64,000 bases of DNA from assembly GCF_022539665.2 (NCBI RefSeq), contig NC_081339.1, positions 7,313,367 through 7,377,366 of the forward strand. Direction: 5' to 3'. Of this stretch, positions 49,450 through 62,755 are shown piece by piece. Positions within the stretch are counted from its first letter, which is position 1; each line of letters starts with the position of its first letter. Below the pieces are notes generated by a model. That model saw only the letters and a program-made list of their open reading frames with translations. It made no database searches and was not told the DNA's origin. Both the position numbers and the translations under genes were made by a program. This DNA comes from Daphnia carinata. Taxonomy: Eukaryota > Arthropoda > Branchiopoda > Diplostraca > Daphniidae.

Positions 49450-50939
49450 TACCACTTTTCGAAATTCAAAACTGCCCACTTTGTGAGTCCGTCCGGAGCT
49501 AATATTTAGGTGATTCGATATTATTTTCAATTTTTCCTTAGACGTTCTTTTTTCAAATTTTATTTTAGATCATTCCACGAGTGCTTTTTTATTAATAATC
49601 CAACAAATGGAAAAGAGTCAAATGCTACTATCCAACTGTAACGACTAGACATCGTATTTGTCGTGGTTTTCGTTTAGGTATTTGGGTAATTGTAAACAAA
49701 TTCCGTGAAGTTGAGCAGTAGTTTTCCTTTAACTGCATTACAGGCTTGTACTATTTTGCTTGTATAGTGATTCTGTGTCGGCCTAAATCCGATAAAAAAA
49801 TCAAATGAACTACACCAATCGTGTGTATCACCATATTTTGACTACGTGATTGCGGCTGCATAACATAATGAAGAACCAATCAATCGAAACTTTTCCTAAC
49901 CCCATTCCGTTGAGGCTCATAAGATGATTTTCACTGCTATATAAGATAGTAGAAGTTTGTTCTTCGGCTTCTCGGGGATAATTTCGATGCATACCATGCT
50001 TTCACTGTACTATCGCCGAATTCCCAAAATGTTTCCTCCGCGGTGGACCGAATGAAAAAGATAAAGAAAATTTAAATACCCGCCAACTTAAGTAACATGG
50101 CAGTCGTTCTGCTGTCGGGGTTTAGGCAATAAGCGAGTTACATCTGGAACTGGCCACAAGCTATAAACGATGACGTACATCGACGAGAGTATTGATTTTC
50201 CTTGTAAGTAGTATGGAGTTACACCAGTAGATATGAAGTCACATTTTTTTTTTCAATTTGCTTAGTCAAAGGGTCACCGGTTATTCGTTTCACTTTTCGC
50301 ATGAAACCTCTCTTCAGACATTTTGGAAGCATACATCATGAGATGACAAGGAAATTGCATGGTAGGGTTGCATAAGACGATTGGCTTACAAACACATTTT
50401 TGTACCGATAAATTTCACAGACAATTTCGGAATTAGTTTTTCTTGGCAGGGCGTCAACTGTTTACCGCTATTAGACTGGTTGAGAGAGAAAATCAAATGT
50501 TTACCAAGCATAATCACAATGGCCATCGTCATGACCGCCCGCAAAACGAGTATTTTTCAATGCTTTTTCGAATACGAAATAGATGTTCTTTTGAGTATGT
50601 AGAATTTCCGTAGTCGTTTAATGAGAACGTATTTCTAGCGCTGGTCATTAGTTCCTGGGATTGAAATTAACACCCGTGCCTCTTGAGTTTGACTTCTTGT
50701 TTCGTGACTAATCAATGTGGCCATATTTGGGAAGAGGAAAAAGGACGCTGTTTAGTAAAAACTAAAAAGGAAAAAAATCGTCTGTTCACTTTGGTGCCGG
50801 TGGGTGGTGGTGCTATTCTTCTTTTGCAGTCTCATTTCGATCTAGCATAGCCATTTACGTTTGCATTTGCAGTACTGTCTTAGTGTGTTACTGGTTTTCT
50901 TGTCAGTCACCAAAAATTAAATTTACTTAAATTGCAACA
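49450..50939. other. 1.5-kb intergenic region, no gene seen
   Basis: 3' flank of the DUF4789 gene and upstream region of prefoldin 5. No TATA box close to the prefoldin start; no supported open frame. Confidence 0.6.
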
Positions 50940-51708
50940 ATGGCTGGGAGTGCTGGGCAAAAAGAGAAAACTCAGGCAGAGAATATGCAGAAGATTGACC
51001 TAACAACTTTGACACTTCCACAACTGGCTCAATTAAAACAACAACTGGAACAGGTGAAATGAAATTTAAACAGCTAGACTTGCATTTTGCTTTAATTGAT
51101 TTTTTAATCTGCTGTAGGATTTGAGCCTCTATCAAGATTCTCTTCAAACGTTAAAGATCGCACAGACTAAATTTCAGGAATCAGCTGAGAGCGCTGAGAA
51201 ACTAGATACTACTCAAGAAGGGGCCCCTATACTGGTCCCACTAACTGGATCTGTAATGTCTAAAATCCTGACCATTTATAGATTTATTGTTTAAGATTTT
51301 CTGATCTTGCATAGATGTATGTGCCAGGAAAAATTTGTAAACCAGAACAACCTTTGATTGATATTGGAACTGGATACTATGCTGAAAATGTAAGTCAAAT
51401 ACTCGTACCACTTCTGTTATTGAACAGTTCATCATATAAAATTTTTGCAGACAATTGAACAAGCAAAAAGTTATTTCAAGCGTAAAGTCAAGTTTGTCAC
51501 TGAGCAGATGGAAAAAGTTCAGATGCTAGGCATTGAGAAGAGTCAAGTCAGAGATGGTAAAGTCTGTGTGACATGTTTTGATAGACCTCATAATCATGCA
51601 ATTTGTATTATGTTTCCACTACATACTATAGCTGTAGCTGAAGTGATGGATTTGAAAGTCCAAGCCCAAGTTGCCGCTAATCCGCAGCAGGCACCCGTTC
51701 GCACGTGA
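50940..51708 (+). CDS. PFDN5: Prefoldin subunit 5
   Basis: Five exons: 50940-51053, 51118-51252, 51315-51389, 51451-51556 and 51632-51708, 168 residues (the human protein has 154). It has the alpha-prefoldin layout: an N-terminal helix (LTLPQLAQLKQQLEQDLSLY), central beta hairpins with the family signature (PILVPLTGSMYVPGKI, then IDIGTGYYAEN), and a C-terminal coiled-coil helix (AKSYFKRKVKFVTEQMEKVQ). Prefoldin is a cytosolic hexamer that hands nascent actin and tubulin to the CCT chaperonin. PFDN5 is also known as a Myc-binding partner (MM-1) in vertebrates. The C terminus is extended and Ala/Gln-rich. All joins keep frame. Confidence 0.95.
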
Positions 51709-52153
51709 GATACCAATTAGTAACAATACAATTTCACCTTCAACAGATTTTTATTTTCATTATTAATTTTTTTTTTCTGAGTCGTAATCCAGTTGCTTAG
51801 TTCTAGAACAGTTTTTAACAGATTTTTTTTTCGCTTTTAACGAGTACGAGGAAGGTATGAAATAGGAAAAAAAAAGAAAAGATTTTGTGCATCGTTTATC
51901 AGGCCAATGGCAGCGGAATTTTACGGCGATAGGACAAAAAGGGAAAACAAAGTGGTAATTAAAAAAAGTTATTGAACATGAGGAGTAGGAGATGAATCTA
52001 GGAATTCAGGTCTATTACTGGGACTAGTCACACCACATGCACTGCACATGCACAGAAAAAAAAAACTGATCAATTGATTTTACAACTTCAATTTTCCATC
52101 TTGGAGCAGTGTAAAGTCAAGGAGCCGACGGAAACGGGCTACGTGTCACATAT
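51709..52153. other. Spacer between convergent PFDN5 and AGPAT genes
   Basis: About 445 nt of 3' UTR-like AT-rich sequence with A and T runs; no gene seen. Confidence 0.6.
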
Positions 52154-53176
52154 TTAACTAGAAGGTTGAGCATTGTTAGCGTTATATATCTCGTCCGAAG
52201 AGGTCCGATACACTTCCATCATTGCCACACGCACCCTTTCCATCAGCTCGGGCAATTGTTCAATCGTCATACCTTTGGTTGACACTGGCGGCAATACAGT
52301 CATTATAATTTCTCCTGGATCAAAGCGCTTTTGCTTATGATCAAGAAAATAATAGTACGAGTAAACAACAGGTGTGATAGGCAGTTGGGAATTGATAGCT
52401 ATGTAAAAAGCCCCCTTTTTGAATGGAAGCATATCTCTTCCACCGCTGCGCGTTCCTTCCGGAAAGATCCATAGTTTTAACTATAAAACCAGGTTTACGT
52501 TAATAACAAGTGGCTTAGCTAAGTACTTATATCATAATAAAAGTACTTTTTTCTGCTTCACTTGTTCTGCAGCTTCATTCATAGTGGAGTGGGAATCATG
52601 TGACTTGTTTCTTCGTATGAAAATTGTCCCACAAAGGCCAGCTACAAATCCAAATGGTCCAATGTAATTCACCTCTTTCTTCGCAATAGCAGCACAACGT
52701 TCCATTGTTGGCCAGTGAGTTATCATGCCTGATGTGCCAGCCCAGTGAATTAATATTGGCTTCTTATCTGCCATAAATATTTAGTGCAAAAGATTTTTTA
52801 CCAAGAAAATCAAGGCAGCTTTGATGGTTGGCACAAATAATGGAGCCATCATTAACAAAATTTTCAGCATTACGAAGGTGAACCTTCATGCCAAGGAGTG
52901 CATTTAGCAAAGGTCCAAGGAAATAGGCAACAATTCTGAAATGTAAAACAAACTATAAATTAACTTAGAAACACTTATGAAAAGTATTCAATATTACACA
53001 GTGTTGTGAACATTGCCAGGTCTAAATATGGCAACAGGAATAAGAAACACAGAAGTTAACATAACAACTGAAATATAGAGGGTAAACCGAAAGTAGTATC
53101 TGAACCATGACTGAGTTTCATAAATGATGGCCAAGACCACAGTCGAGGCTAAAAGTACATCCCAACTAACGAACAT
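52154..53176 (-). CDS. 1-acyl-sn-glycerol-3-phosphate acyltransferase (AGPAT1/2 type)
   Basis: Four exons: 52998-53176, 52802-52935, 52547-52728 and 52154-52480, 273 residues, close to the usual 280. Two N-terminal hydrophobic segments anchor it in the ER membrane. The acyltransferase motifs are present: NHQSCLD (NHxxxxD catalytic dyad) in exon 2, the GTIFIRR element in exon 3 and FPEGTRS in exon 4. It transfers an acyl chain from acyl-CoA to lysophosphatidic acid to make phosphatidic acid. Exon 3 starts at GCATGATAACT. A nearer upstream AG would add about 14 residues not typical of the family, so alternative splicing there is possible. It is divergent from the SUCO gene; the start codons lie about 500 nt apart. 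Confidence 0.93.
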
Positions 53177-53678
53177 TTTCCTTGCAAATGCGAGCGCAAA
53201 TGTTATTGGATGGGTGGGTCGAACAAGTGATAACAAGACGATCACACCACTGGCAAGATGAAAAACCCGCCAGACCCTGTCGGCGCACGAAAAGGTCCAC
53301 ACCACAAATCCTATGTCTCAGTCACGAGTACGAAAACAAATCTCAAATAACTTGACGCGGATGTAAGTTGTCTCCAGAAGGAATAATTAAAAAAAAAGAT
53401 GAAAGATGACGACAAAAAGCTGATAGTTAACACCCAAGAAATATTGGAGTTTTTTGTCGTCTGCCTCGTTCTAGGGACAGAGTCTGTTTGTCTGCGGTTC
53501 TATAATAGTTAGAAGGCGTAACCATACCAACCACCAACCCCCTTCTTTTTTTCCCCTCATATATCATTCAGGCCGTAAACGTTTTTGCATTTCTGGCACT
53601 TTTTCCCCTTCGTACGACATCTGTAGAATTACGCTGTTTTACGTTATTTGAAACCTTGTGAAAAACCATTTCCTACCG
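53177..53678. other. Shared promoter region between divergent AGPAT and SUCO genes
   Basis: About 500 nt without TATA boxes close to either start. A bidirectional housekeeping promoter is likely. Confidence 0.5.
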
Positions 53679-56600
53679 ATGAAGCTGGAGAGTGAACGAG
53701 AATCTTGGTGAGTTGCTATAAAATAATGTTTACGATGTAGAGCTGTACAACCAGAGGGCTACACAAATGCTGACATTCTTGCTTGCAATACCATTCAAGA
53801 CAGTTGCAAAACCAAAAAAAACTAGTTCCTGAAAACCCTTTTAAAGTAACATATCTCTGTCGAATTTTCTTGCCACACTAATTGTTTGTTTTCCAAATAA
53901 AAGAAGTGATTTTATATTACATAACCCTGTCTTGCCTTTGCGGCTATAGAACAAATGGCCTCGAAACCGATGTGACCCATTTGTAGTACCCAAGCGGTTC
54001 ATGCCTACTAAGGTAATTGGGAAACAAGGTCAAGGCATTTCAGTTCAAACTAAAATGCTTGCAAGCAATCGACTACCCAAGGAAAGATTAGTAATAAAGT
54101 TTGAGTTCATAAGGATTTTAAAAATCAACCTTGATAGATTGTTTAATTGAAGGATTGCATAGAAGGCTGTTTTGGATGAACAAGCCATGTTGCTGTGTAT
54201 TTGTAAGGATATAAATGGTATGAATGGCAACTAGATATGTAGGAACAATACATTATTGCTAACTATACGCAAGATGGCAAATGTGACGTGAACTATGAAT
54301 GATAATATTTATTTTGTCTGGCGTCAACCCAAAGAGAAACCCGAGAATAGGAACGAGATATCAAACTGGAACCGATCTCGTCGTCTTGATCACACGATGC
54401 TGTAAACACAAGCATTTCCGCGTAACAGCCTGGGAAAACATAACAGCCGCGCGAATTCCACTCCCTAGTCACAGCTAATGAAATTTAATCATAAAATCTT
54501 TTGACGCCTGAAAGCATAAAAAGATTTATTTGGTTATGCGGTTACACGGCCACATGTTACTCCTTATTAATTCACATATTATCCCTTATTAAAACAGATA
54601 TGCAAATTGAATTTTTTTTTATTGCACAGCAGACTGGATGGACGAGGACTGAGGTTGCATATGTACATGCATATCACGTACAGTAGTTTCCTGAAGAAAT
54701 TAAATTTTGTCATCGTTACTGGTTTTATTGGATAAATCGATTTTCCGCTGACGACTTTATAGCATTTACTAAAAGGAGGCTTGCTGTTGTTCCTGATGTT
54801 AATTTACATATACATAAAAAGAAATATACTGTATATGTGTATATATACAGTATATATATATATATATTTATGCATGGGGTAAAACGTAAGAGCACTGCGT
54901 AATTGTACAGCATATGTCTGCCACCAGAGGGCTACAACGGCTAAACGACCGTTACTATGGCCTATGATGTTAGACTTGAATAACTGGCCTGCTGTCAAAC
55001 ATCAGAAGACCAAAGTGTCGTTGCTCAACTAACTGGAAATTATTTGATTATTGGTTCAGAAGACGATTGATCAGACGCAAAAATAGCCCAACAATGCAGT
55101 GAGGAGGTAATAGTCGTTCTATTGAAGCAGCGTTTTTAGACCAGGCGGTTACTTGGGTTCGTTGCCAAATGAGATCTAGTGTTAGTCCGAGTCCCACGGT
55201 GGGGTATCTTATCATCTACTGGTAAAGTAACTGGTTAAATTTGTTAACTAAGTTTTCCAAATTTGCTCAATAGTTTGTTGAATTTTTGAACATTCAGCTT
55301 GGTGTCACTGTCCCTTTCATCCAACCAGAATGATGCAGTAAGCAGCAGGCATGCTATCGAAAATGAAGTACAACCTCCAAAAGAGGTGGCTGTTCATCCT
55401 AGAGAGAAGGAGAGTGTGGATTCTAAGGAATATTTGATGAAAATAGAAAATCTTGACTCTGTAGAACTGTCTCCAGTTGTTACTGTAGACACTTCCCACC
55501 AAAGGATTCTCCCAACCACTGAACATCCAATAGTTTCGGAAGAGTGAGTAATTTCCTTGTTTCACTTGGTACCTTGAGGGGCTGTCTGAGTAAATTTACC
55601 TCTTTCTTTTTCCTTCTTTTGGCTGTTAGACCTTGAAAAACAATGCATTTTTGTCTTAGGGTGTAAACCAAGAATTTCAAGGCTATATGTAGAAATACCA
55701 GTATTTAGAAACCTATGTGTAATCGATATCTTATTTAGCAATCGATCGTTTCGTTTGCGTGAAAAACACATGTTATATCGATCTTAAAGAGATTAGAAAG
55801 ATTCAGGTGACGTGGGTCTTTTAAAGTTGTACACGCCAGCGGTTAGTTCATCTGTGGCAGTTGTTCGAGTATATACTCGTTTTTTGTTTCTAGAATGTCG
55901 CCAGTTGACTAAATTATGTCAAGTTTTTTTCTTGTGTTTGAAATTACTTTCATAATTTGGGTTCTTTACATTATACCACATCAGCTGCATGGGTATACAA
56001 ATTACTCAATGATTTTGAATTAGTATTCCTTTCAATATATATAATTCGTTTTATTTTCATTTAAGCAGTAACCTGACACCAAGTGAAGTGACAGTTCCTG
56101 TGGACAATGGAGACGCGGAGCTGTCGGTACCGATGGTTGAGGTTTTAACAACCCTAGAGAATGAAGAGGAAGCTGTTTATGCAGAAACTTCGGTGAATGA
56201 TGTTTTACCTACAGAGGCTGAATCTATTGTCCAGTTGGAAAAAGATCTAGGCACAGTTAATGTACTTAACGTAACTAATAATGTAACCCGAAATAATGAG
56301 AGTGGATCTAGTGAAGATGACATTCCGTCGTTCAGCGAATGGACATTAAAAGTGTTAGCCGAAGAAGAAAAGTCTGGTGAGATTCTTTTTGTTTTCTTTT
56401 TATATAATATTTACTTAAAATGTTATATTGTAAATATCTCCAGGTGCAAACGGGAGTTCCGGTGTGCAAACTTCTGTCAAAATATCAGCCACCCCAAAAT
56501 TGCGGCAAAAAAACTATGCTTCACCGGATTGTGGAGCAAAGATATTGGCCGCCAATGGCGAAGCTGAACACACATCTGCTGTGCTGGATCCATCCAGAGA

Positions 56601-59081
56601 TGAATATTTTTTAAGTATCTGCTCGGCCAAAATTTGGTTCGTCATCGAATTATGTGAAGCCATTCAAGCCCAGAGGGTATGACCGGTTTCAATCAAATTA
56701 TTTTACTTAATTTTTTTTACCTTATCTTTCCCTAATTTGTAGGTGGGCATTGCCAATTTCGAATTATTTTCGTCATCGCCTAAAGATTTCCGTGTTTACA
56801 TAAGCGATCGCTACCCTACCCGTGACTGGGCTTTGATTGGCCTGTTTACTGCTGCCGATGAAAGATCCATTCAGAGTTTCACACTCGAACGCCAGCTTTT
56901 CGGCAAGTTTGTCAAGGTGTGAAAACTGAAAATAGTTTTGATTGCATTCTTTTATCTTTCATCGTCGTTTTTATTTTTAGGTAGAGTTGGTCAGTCATCA
57001 TGGCAAGGAACATTTTTGCCCAATATCGCTTTTTCATGTCTACGGTAACAGTGAATATGAAGTACTAGACAATGAAGAGGATTCTCGATCGGGATCAGTT
57101 ACACACCGCCATGAAGAGGATTCCACAGAAGAAGAAATGCTTTTTGATTTGCTGCAAAATAATAGCAGCAACAGTGATGTTGTCGTAGAAGGTCGTAATT
57201 TATTTGGGAGTGCTAAAGACGCTGTTATCAACATAGTGAAAAAAGCTGCAGAAGTTCTTACCAAAAGTCCTGCCCCGCATAGCGTGATGGTGTCGATCAA
57301 TGAAACGGGTAAAAACGAAGAAGATAACCGCACCACCTGCTATACAGCGGTTCATTCAGTCAATGTGTCAAGATCGGTGAACGGTTCTCTCAGCTGTGAA
57401 TGGAAAGAATTAACTTTTCTTTCCTCATTGTCATGGCTTCAGCCATCTATAGTGCGCCAATGCCAGGCAGAATCTTCTGATCAAGTGTTCTCTTCAATGG
57501 AACTTGCCTTTGCCCAATCCATTTGGAAGCCATCAACCATTCAAGCGCTCTGCCACTTTATCTTGCCAGAAGAGTCACATGTTTCAGCCTCCTTGGAACC
57601 AGTCATTCCACTAATTACCGAATTTGAATTGCCTGAAAATTTGATTCCTTGTAGTGAAGTTCCCCAAGCCAATGAAGCAGAAAGCAATCTTGACGAGCAG
57701 CCGAACGCTGAACAAAGTGAGCTTGAAAGTTTGGAACAGTTGTTCGCTGAAGAGATGGATACGGTGGCAACGGCACCGGAAGATGTGCCAATCGGAGTTG
57801 AAGGAAAATTAGGTGAAGGATTCATAATTGAACCTTCAAAACCGATTAGCGTACAACAGCAAGAACAGCAACAAAAAGAGCAGCAGCAACACCAGGAGCA
57901 GCAACAGCAAAAACTAAATAAGGAGCAGCAACAACAACAACAAAATAGGAGCAGCAGCAACAGCAACAACAGGGTCGTCAGCAACAAATGCAAAAAGAAT
58001 CAGTGTTTGTCCGCCTATCTAATCGCATTAAAGTACTAGAACGCAACATGTCGCTCTCTGGACAATATTTAGAAGAACTAAGTCGTCGGTACAAACGCCA
58101 AGTTGATGATATGCAAAAATCCTTAAATCGTACACTGCAGGTTCGTTTTTCTACCATATTTACTTAAAACTTAAAAGAAGTTTGTGTTACTTAATCTATC
58201 TATGTTTCAGACTTTAAACGATACGTTGCAGCGCATGAGCACCCAAGAAGCGCATTATCAACTCGTCTTAGGACAGCTTCACGGAGATATGGCCGAATTA
58301 AAAACTTCGGCCATCAAACTGGCAGAAGAAAATGTTGCCCTTCGAGCTCAGGTAAAAAATGGTTGTCCTTTTAAGGTTTTCGTTGTTCTAATCTTTGTTC
58401 GTTGATATTTTTTTACTAATACCTACGTTTCTTTAGACAATCGAGCAACATTTGTTTCTCATGGTGGTTGAGGTGATTATCATAGCAGTTCTAGTCGTGT
58501 TTCTCTTACACCACTTTAACCGCCATCAACCTAATCTACCACCTAATCTTGGCAACTCGCCAATTCAGCGACAAAAGGATCATCAGCCTGCTCCATTGGA
58601 TTTCAGGCTCGAGGTCGGCCAGAAGGTTGAAGAAGTTGAAATGGTCAAAAAGACTTCACAAATGTCCCTGAAGTTATCTGAAAAGACCTTGCAACCATAC
58701 AAGACAAAAATGCAGGTCAGTCCGGCTCCAAGTGTCGCTGACAGCTCGAGCTCCGGGTGTGAGTCGGCTTTTAGCTTTCCTAATTCAAATTGCACAACAA
58801 CTAGCCGTGACCCAAGTCCGGTTGATGGTATTAAATCGCGAAGCAAATCGGGCAAGGCTGGTAGCAAAAAACAACAAAAGAAAAAGAAACACAGCCTTAG
58901 TTTCATTCCGAGCGATAAAAATTCCATCCATCATACAAAGGATGTTAGATCGGCCACCATGCATCCACCCAAAATTCGGTTGAAATCTGACAATTGGGAA
59001 TGGCATTCACGAGCTAAAATCCTTGCTGCCCAGTTCATCAAGGAGAACTACCAAACAACCGGAATGCGAAGTAGTTTTTGA
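53679..59081 (+). CDS. SUCO: SUN domain-containing ossification factor (SUCO/Opt-like), with frameshift in polyQ
   Basis: Exons 53679-53707 (tentative), 55298-55543, 56069-56376, 56444-56676, 56743-56916, 56981-58140, 58211-58351 and 58437-59081. The SUN domain spans exons 4-6, with the family signatures [44 protein letters not shown] and [17 protein letters not shown]. Downstream are an acidic region, a Gln-rich stretch and a coiled coil ([19 protein letters not shown]). A transmembrane segment follows near the C terminus ([18 protein letters not shown]), with a Ser/Lys-rich tail. SUCO is an ER or nuclear-envelope membrane protein needed for secretion of collagen in vertebrates. In exon 6 the frame shifts at about 57944-57950: AATAGGAGCAG replaces an AATAAGGAGCAG repeat, one A short. 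The coiled coil is only read after a frame change. It could be a sequence error, a polymorphism or a 98-nt intron (57851-57948). Exon 1 gives no clear signal peptide, so the true start may differ. Confidence 0.87.
54824..54855. repeat. AT-rich perfect inverted repeat
   Basis: Arms ATATACTGTATAT at 54824-54836 and ATATACAGTATAT at 54843-54855 surround a 6-nt loop, followed by a (TA)n run. It lies within the presumed first intron of SUCO. Confidence 0.8.
57902..57990 (+). repeat. CAG/CAA repeat encoding polyglutamine
   Basis: Interrupted CAG and CAA codons with AATAAGGAGCAG-like interruptions. This is the site of the frame change in the SUCO gene and is prone to slippage. It has an antisense Cys-rich open frame that is only a shadow. 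Confidence 0.85.
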
Positions 59082-62000
59082 AAAACAAAAAAGCGCAGAA
59101 TCGATAAAAAAAAGGGGGGAAAAGAATCCGTACAGTTGGATATGAAAAATTTCTGTCTCTCTTTTTTTAACACGTTTCTTTTCCAGAAAAGGAACATTCG
59201 TTGTAATTTTCTAGACTAGGAATTGGTTAAAATATCGACAGGGAAAATGCCTTCTGCGACGTGACATGGGGATATCCGAATTCTTATTACATACCTTTTT
59301 TAAACGATTGTTATTCCTGCTCTAGTCGCGACAATTGGAAATGGAAAAAAAAATCTTTCCTTTTATTTTATTTTGCGAAATTGTAGGCTATTCTTTGTGA
59401 TATTTTGATGACTTATATAATGTGCTTTACATGTATTTCTCTTTCCATCCACAAACTTGCCCGTTAAGACTGACCGTTAAGACACGAAAGCAGAAAAAAA
59501 AAACTTGACGACGGAGCGAAAATTCTCGTCATTGTTAAATATTGAAGAACCCACCGGTAACTGGTAGCATTTTAGTTGACAACCGATGCAGGGAAAACTA
59601 AAGAAAGAGACTGTTGATTAAATTTTGAGTCAGCACGAGCATAAATTGCGGTGATATTTAAACGATTCAATGGGTTCTGTCTGAATTTTCTCCTACTTTT
59701 TGCATCACGGCTGAAGGTGTTTGTTTTGTGTTCATTCTTTTAAACGATATACTCGCTTGCTGTTTCAATACAATTGGCTCATTTTACAATGCACTTGACA
59801 ATTGAAAATTCGATTCGTAATTTAATTAGATGATGAAAAATTTTCGAAATGGCAATTGATTGTTGTCGGATTTGACTTTAAAATTTTAAAAATTTCAAAT
59901 TTAAAGGTAGGCAGAAGTGTTTGGGTGAATTTCTGCCACCCCTTTTTCCATGCCACCTGCCATATCCGTTGTCAAGTCAAGCTGGATTCAATCTAAGAAA
60001 GTGAAACGACACAGTGAGGCACCGGTTCCTTCTTCGGTTAATTGATTGGCTTTTCTCCTATCACGTGAAAACGTACAAGACTTTCATCAGTTTTTGCAAA
60101 ATGTTCCCTATTCAGCCCTTGTTCCAGTGGTCTGGTCAGCGTTTTTCAATTGGGATCATGTTTGATCGTTATTTTTTTTTAACAACATGTAGTGTTTTAC
60201 TAAAAGCGACGGTCAATCGTGTATTAACTATTGTCTGGTGTTACAGGTTCTGCACAGATCACCTGTGGCCGAGCAATCCGCCCCACCCCGAATAACGCCT
60301 GATCGGGTTCGATTAAATTAGTACTTTTACTTGGGGAACCGGGGAATTTGGGTTCAACGTTCAATCCAGACGACCCGGCGCCATCTTTTAACATGGCGAC
60401 TTGAAATAGTAAAGGAGCGCTAAATAATCAGAAAAATGGTTTGCCGATAATCGATAGCGTATTAGCAAGTATCATTTCACTTGGAAGAACTTTCCAATTC
60501 ATACTAGTGCTACCATACTTCCGTGGTACAATAGACCTAACTGAATTTGAAACATTTCCCTATACCTATTGGACACATGCAGTCGCATAATGGGATACAC
60601 CTGGTAGATTTTATTACATTTTACTATTGCAATTGAGTTGAAAGCTTCAAGATTGGATGAAGATAGTTCCTAGGTTCAGCAAAGGAATTCTTCAACAAGG
60701 TAATTTGTTTTGCCCCTTGTCATCTGAAGTTATTCCCAAACAAAAATGTCATGATAATTGTGGCAGTGGAAATGCAACACAATCATAGCAAGAGGCATTC
60801 TCACTAACATAAATCCTTCCACACAGTAGGACGAAATTGGCAAGGACATTACGGTAGCTGTCATCTTATAGGAATTTAATACTCCTAGACCTTCGTAACT
60901 TGCAGGACAAATGTTGGATTTGATTGAATAAGGCACAATATTTCTAACACTTCCTCGTTTTAAATTTTACTACAGTTAAGTTTTGAGAAGCTCATGCTAA
61001 GGTCATTATTTTTATTGCTTAAAAAATTCCAACTGATCGGATGAAGATAGTGAGTAAATCCAAAACATTATCAACCAGTTACTTTATCTTGCATTATGTT
61101 GAAGTAACTCCTCTACCAGTACTGTGACACTTAGACATGATATGCATTTTTGACATTTGCAAAGATTTATTTAATTTAAACCTGCTTGGGCACTAATTAA
61201 GGTTTGGGTAATATATGATTTTTTTTTTCTTTTACAGACTGACCGGAATATTAATGACTTCAGATGAAATGGGGATTAAAAAAAGTGTGGGTAAGGGTTA
61301 TTGCCATGGATTAAAATGAATTTTAAGCAAAGAAAAGGTTAACTTGAATCATATTGATACTAATAGTGCAACATAGGTTTAACACATACCTTTTCTTAGT
61401 TGAACTGCAATGAAGTCTGGGAAGTTCTTGGTGAGCTTATTATTCTTTTTATGTTGAAACTTTCATGGGGATTGAATGGAGAGAGAAAGCACTAGCACAG
61501 TTGGATCCAAAACATTACCATCAAGGTACTTTATCTTACTTTTCTACATCACGTGTTATCAATTTAGTTTTTCACAGATAACGTCGCTACCAACACCGTG
61601 ACTATTTACTGGCAGTTGAGCAGCTAATGGTAACTTTATTAATGCGGTGTACGTTTCTGTAGCGTTAACCGACCTTCATCAATTGGCAGGAATTTTTGTA
61701 CAGCTGGTCCTGGAGTAGATTATATTATTAGAAATATAATATGACTTTCAATCAATCTGGTTAATACCATTTCCCATTAGGTAATGTAATCACCTACCCA
61801 TTAACCCGGTGCTTCCAGTTAACTTTTTGCTTTTACATGGTAAGTCACTTTTCAGACTTTACTATAATCGTATTAGTAGTTAATATGGTAAGATTTTCAA
61901 ATTTATTTCTTTTTTCTGATTTGAAAGAAAATTTAACGTTCATTTGCAGGTACGGGAACAGTACAAATGCGTTTCACGAATATTTAATTATTATTATTTC

Positions 62001-62651
62001 ACGAAGTAAAAGTCTTCAACAGTGATCGGCATTTGGCATTACCGTTACATCAGCCCCTAACAAACGAAATGTACAACTGATGAAAATTGAAGTTATTTTG
62101 GTATTTCATTTTCATAAAAGTTCAAATTAGTTTTAAAATAAGTATATTATTATACAAGTTGAAAAATCAACGACATTTAAGATGCTTGATAATTTGTATC
62201 TAAATTTAGGAGCAGCAGCATAGTAATGTGACTTGAAAGTAACTGATTGCAAGTACAGTATATTGCAGAAAAATGTGGCGGTCTTCCCTATCCTTTGTTT
62301 GCCAAACCTGACACATTTCACTGCAACCTCCTGTACATGATGGATTCCTGCAATGATGAAACAGTATGGTACTAATATATATGCTTTAAATAATTAGTGG
62401 TACTTACACTTAAATTCCTCATTTGTTGCAATTTGGTAGACACTCGGAGTAACCTATCAGCTACTAACAGAAGGACTGCAAACCGTCGTACTATAAAGAA
62501 ATACAACATTATTGGTAACACAGTTTAATTAAACTACTTAGTTTTTGCTACCATAGATTTCGAACTAATTTTGTTTTACACAGCTAAGATACACTCGCAT
62601 TCACTGCATAAAAAATTAACTAACGTAACTAATGAACACTAATCAACTTAC
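59082..62651. other. 3.6-kb region with degenerate repeats, no gene supported
   Basis: Holds the SUCO 3' UTR and AT-rich sequence. Short similar segments recur: TGGATGAAGATAGTTCC near 60655 and CGGATGAAGATAGTGAG near 61038; ATCCAAAACATTA followed by ACTTTATCTT near 61058 and again near 61504; and CAGTACTGTGAC versus CAACACCGTGACT further on. These look like diverged duplicates of one element. No open frame above about 93 codons looks coding. Confidence 0.5.
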
Positions 62652-62755
62652 CTGACAGCCTAAGCGCCCGACGATGGTATAGGAGTGGTCGTACATTTGC
62701 AGAGGAAATACCTCATACGAATGTGACTGCATAGCATCGTGTGGCGCCTTAAATA
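62652..62755 (-). promoter_or_regulatory. Decayed TATA promoter and first exon in the right repeat copy
   Basis: Minus-strand TATTTAA at 62749-62755 stands where the left copy has TATATAAA. The exon-like stretch ends CTGTCAG with donor GTAAGT just below 62652. Arrangement and sequence match 29793-29895. Confidence 0.45.

Noticed and set aside
57541-57993. Minus-strand Cys/Ser-rich open frame of 150 codons
   Set aside because: Antisense shadow of the SUCO CAG/CAA repeat; CTG/TTG and TGC codons arise from the repeat itself.
60014-60295. Plus-strand open frame of 93 codons
   Set aside because: No signal peptide, domain or splice context; composition resembles flanking noncoding DNA.
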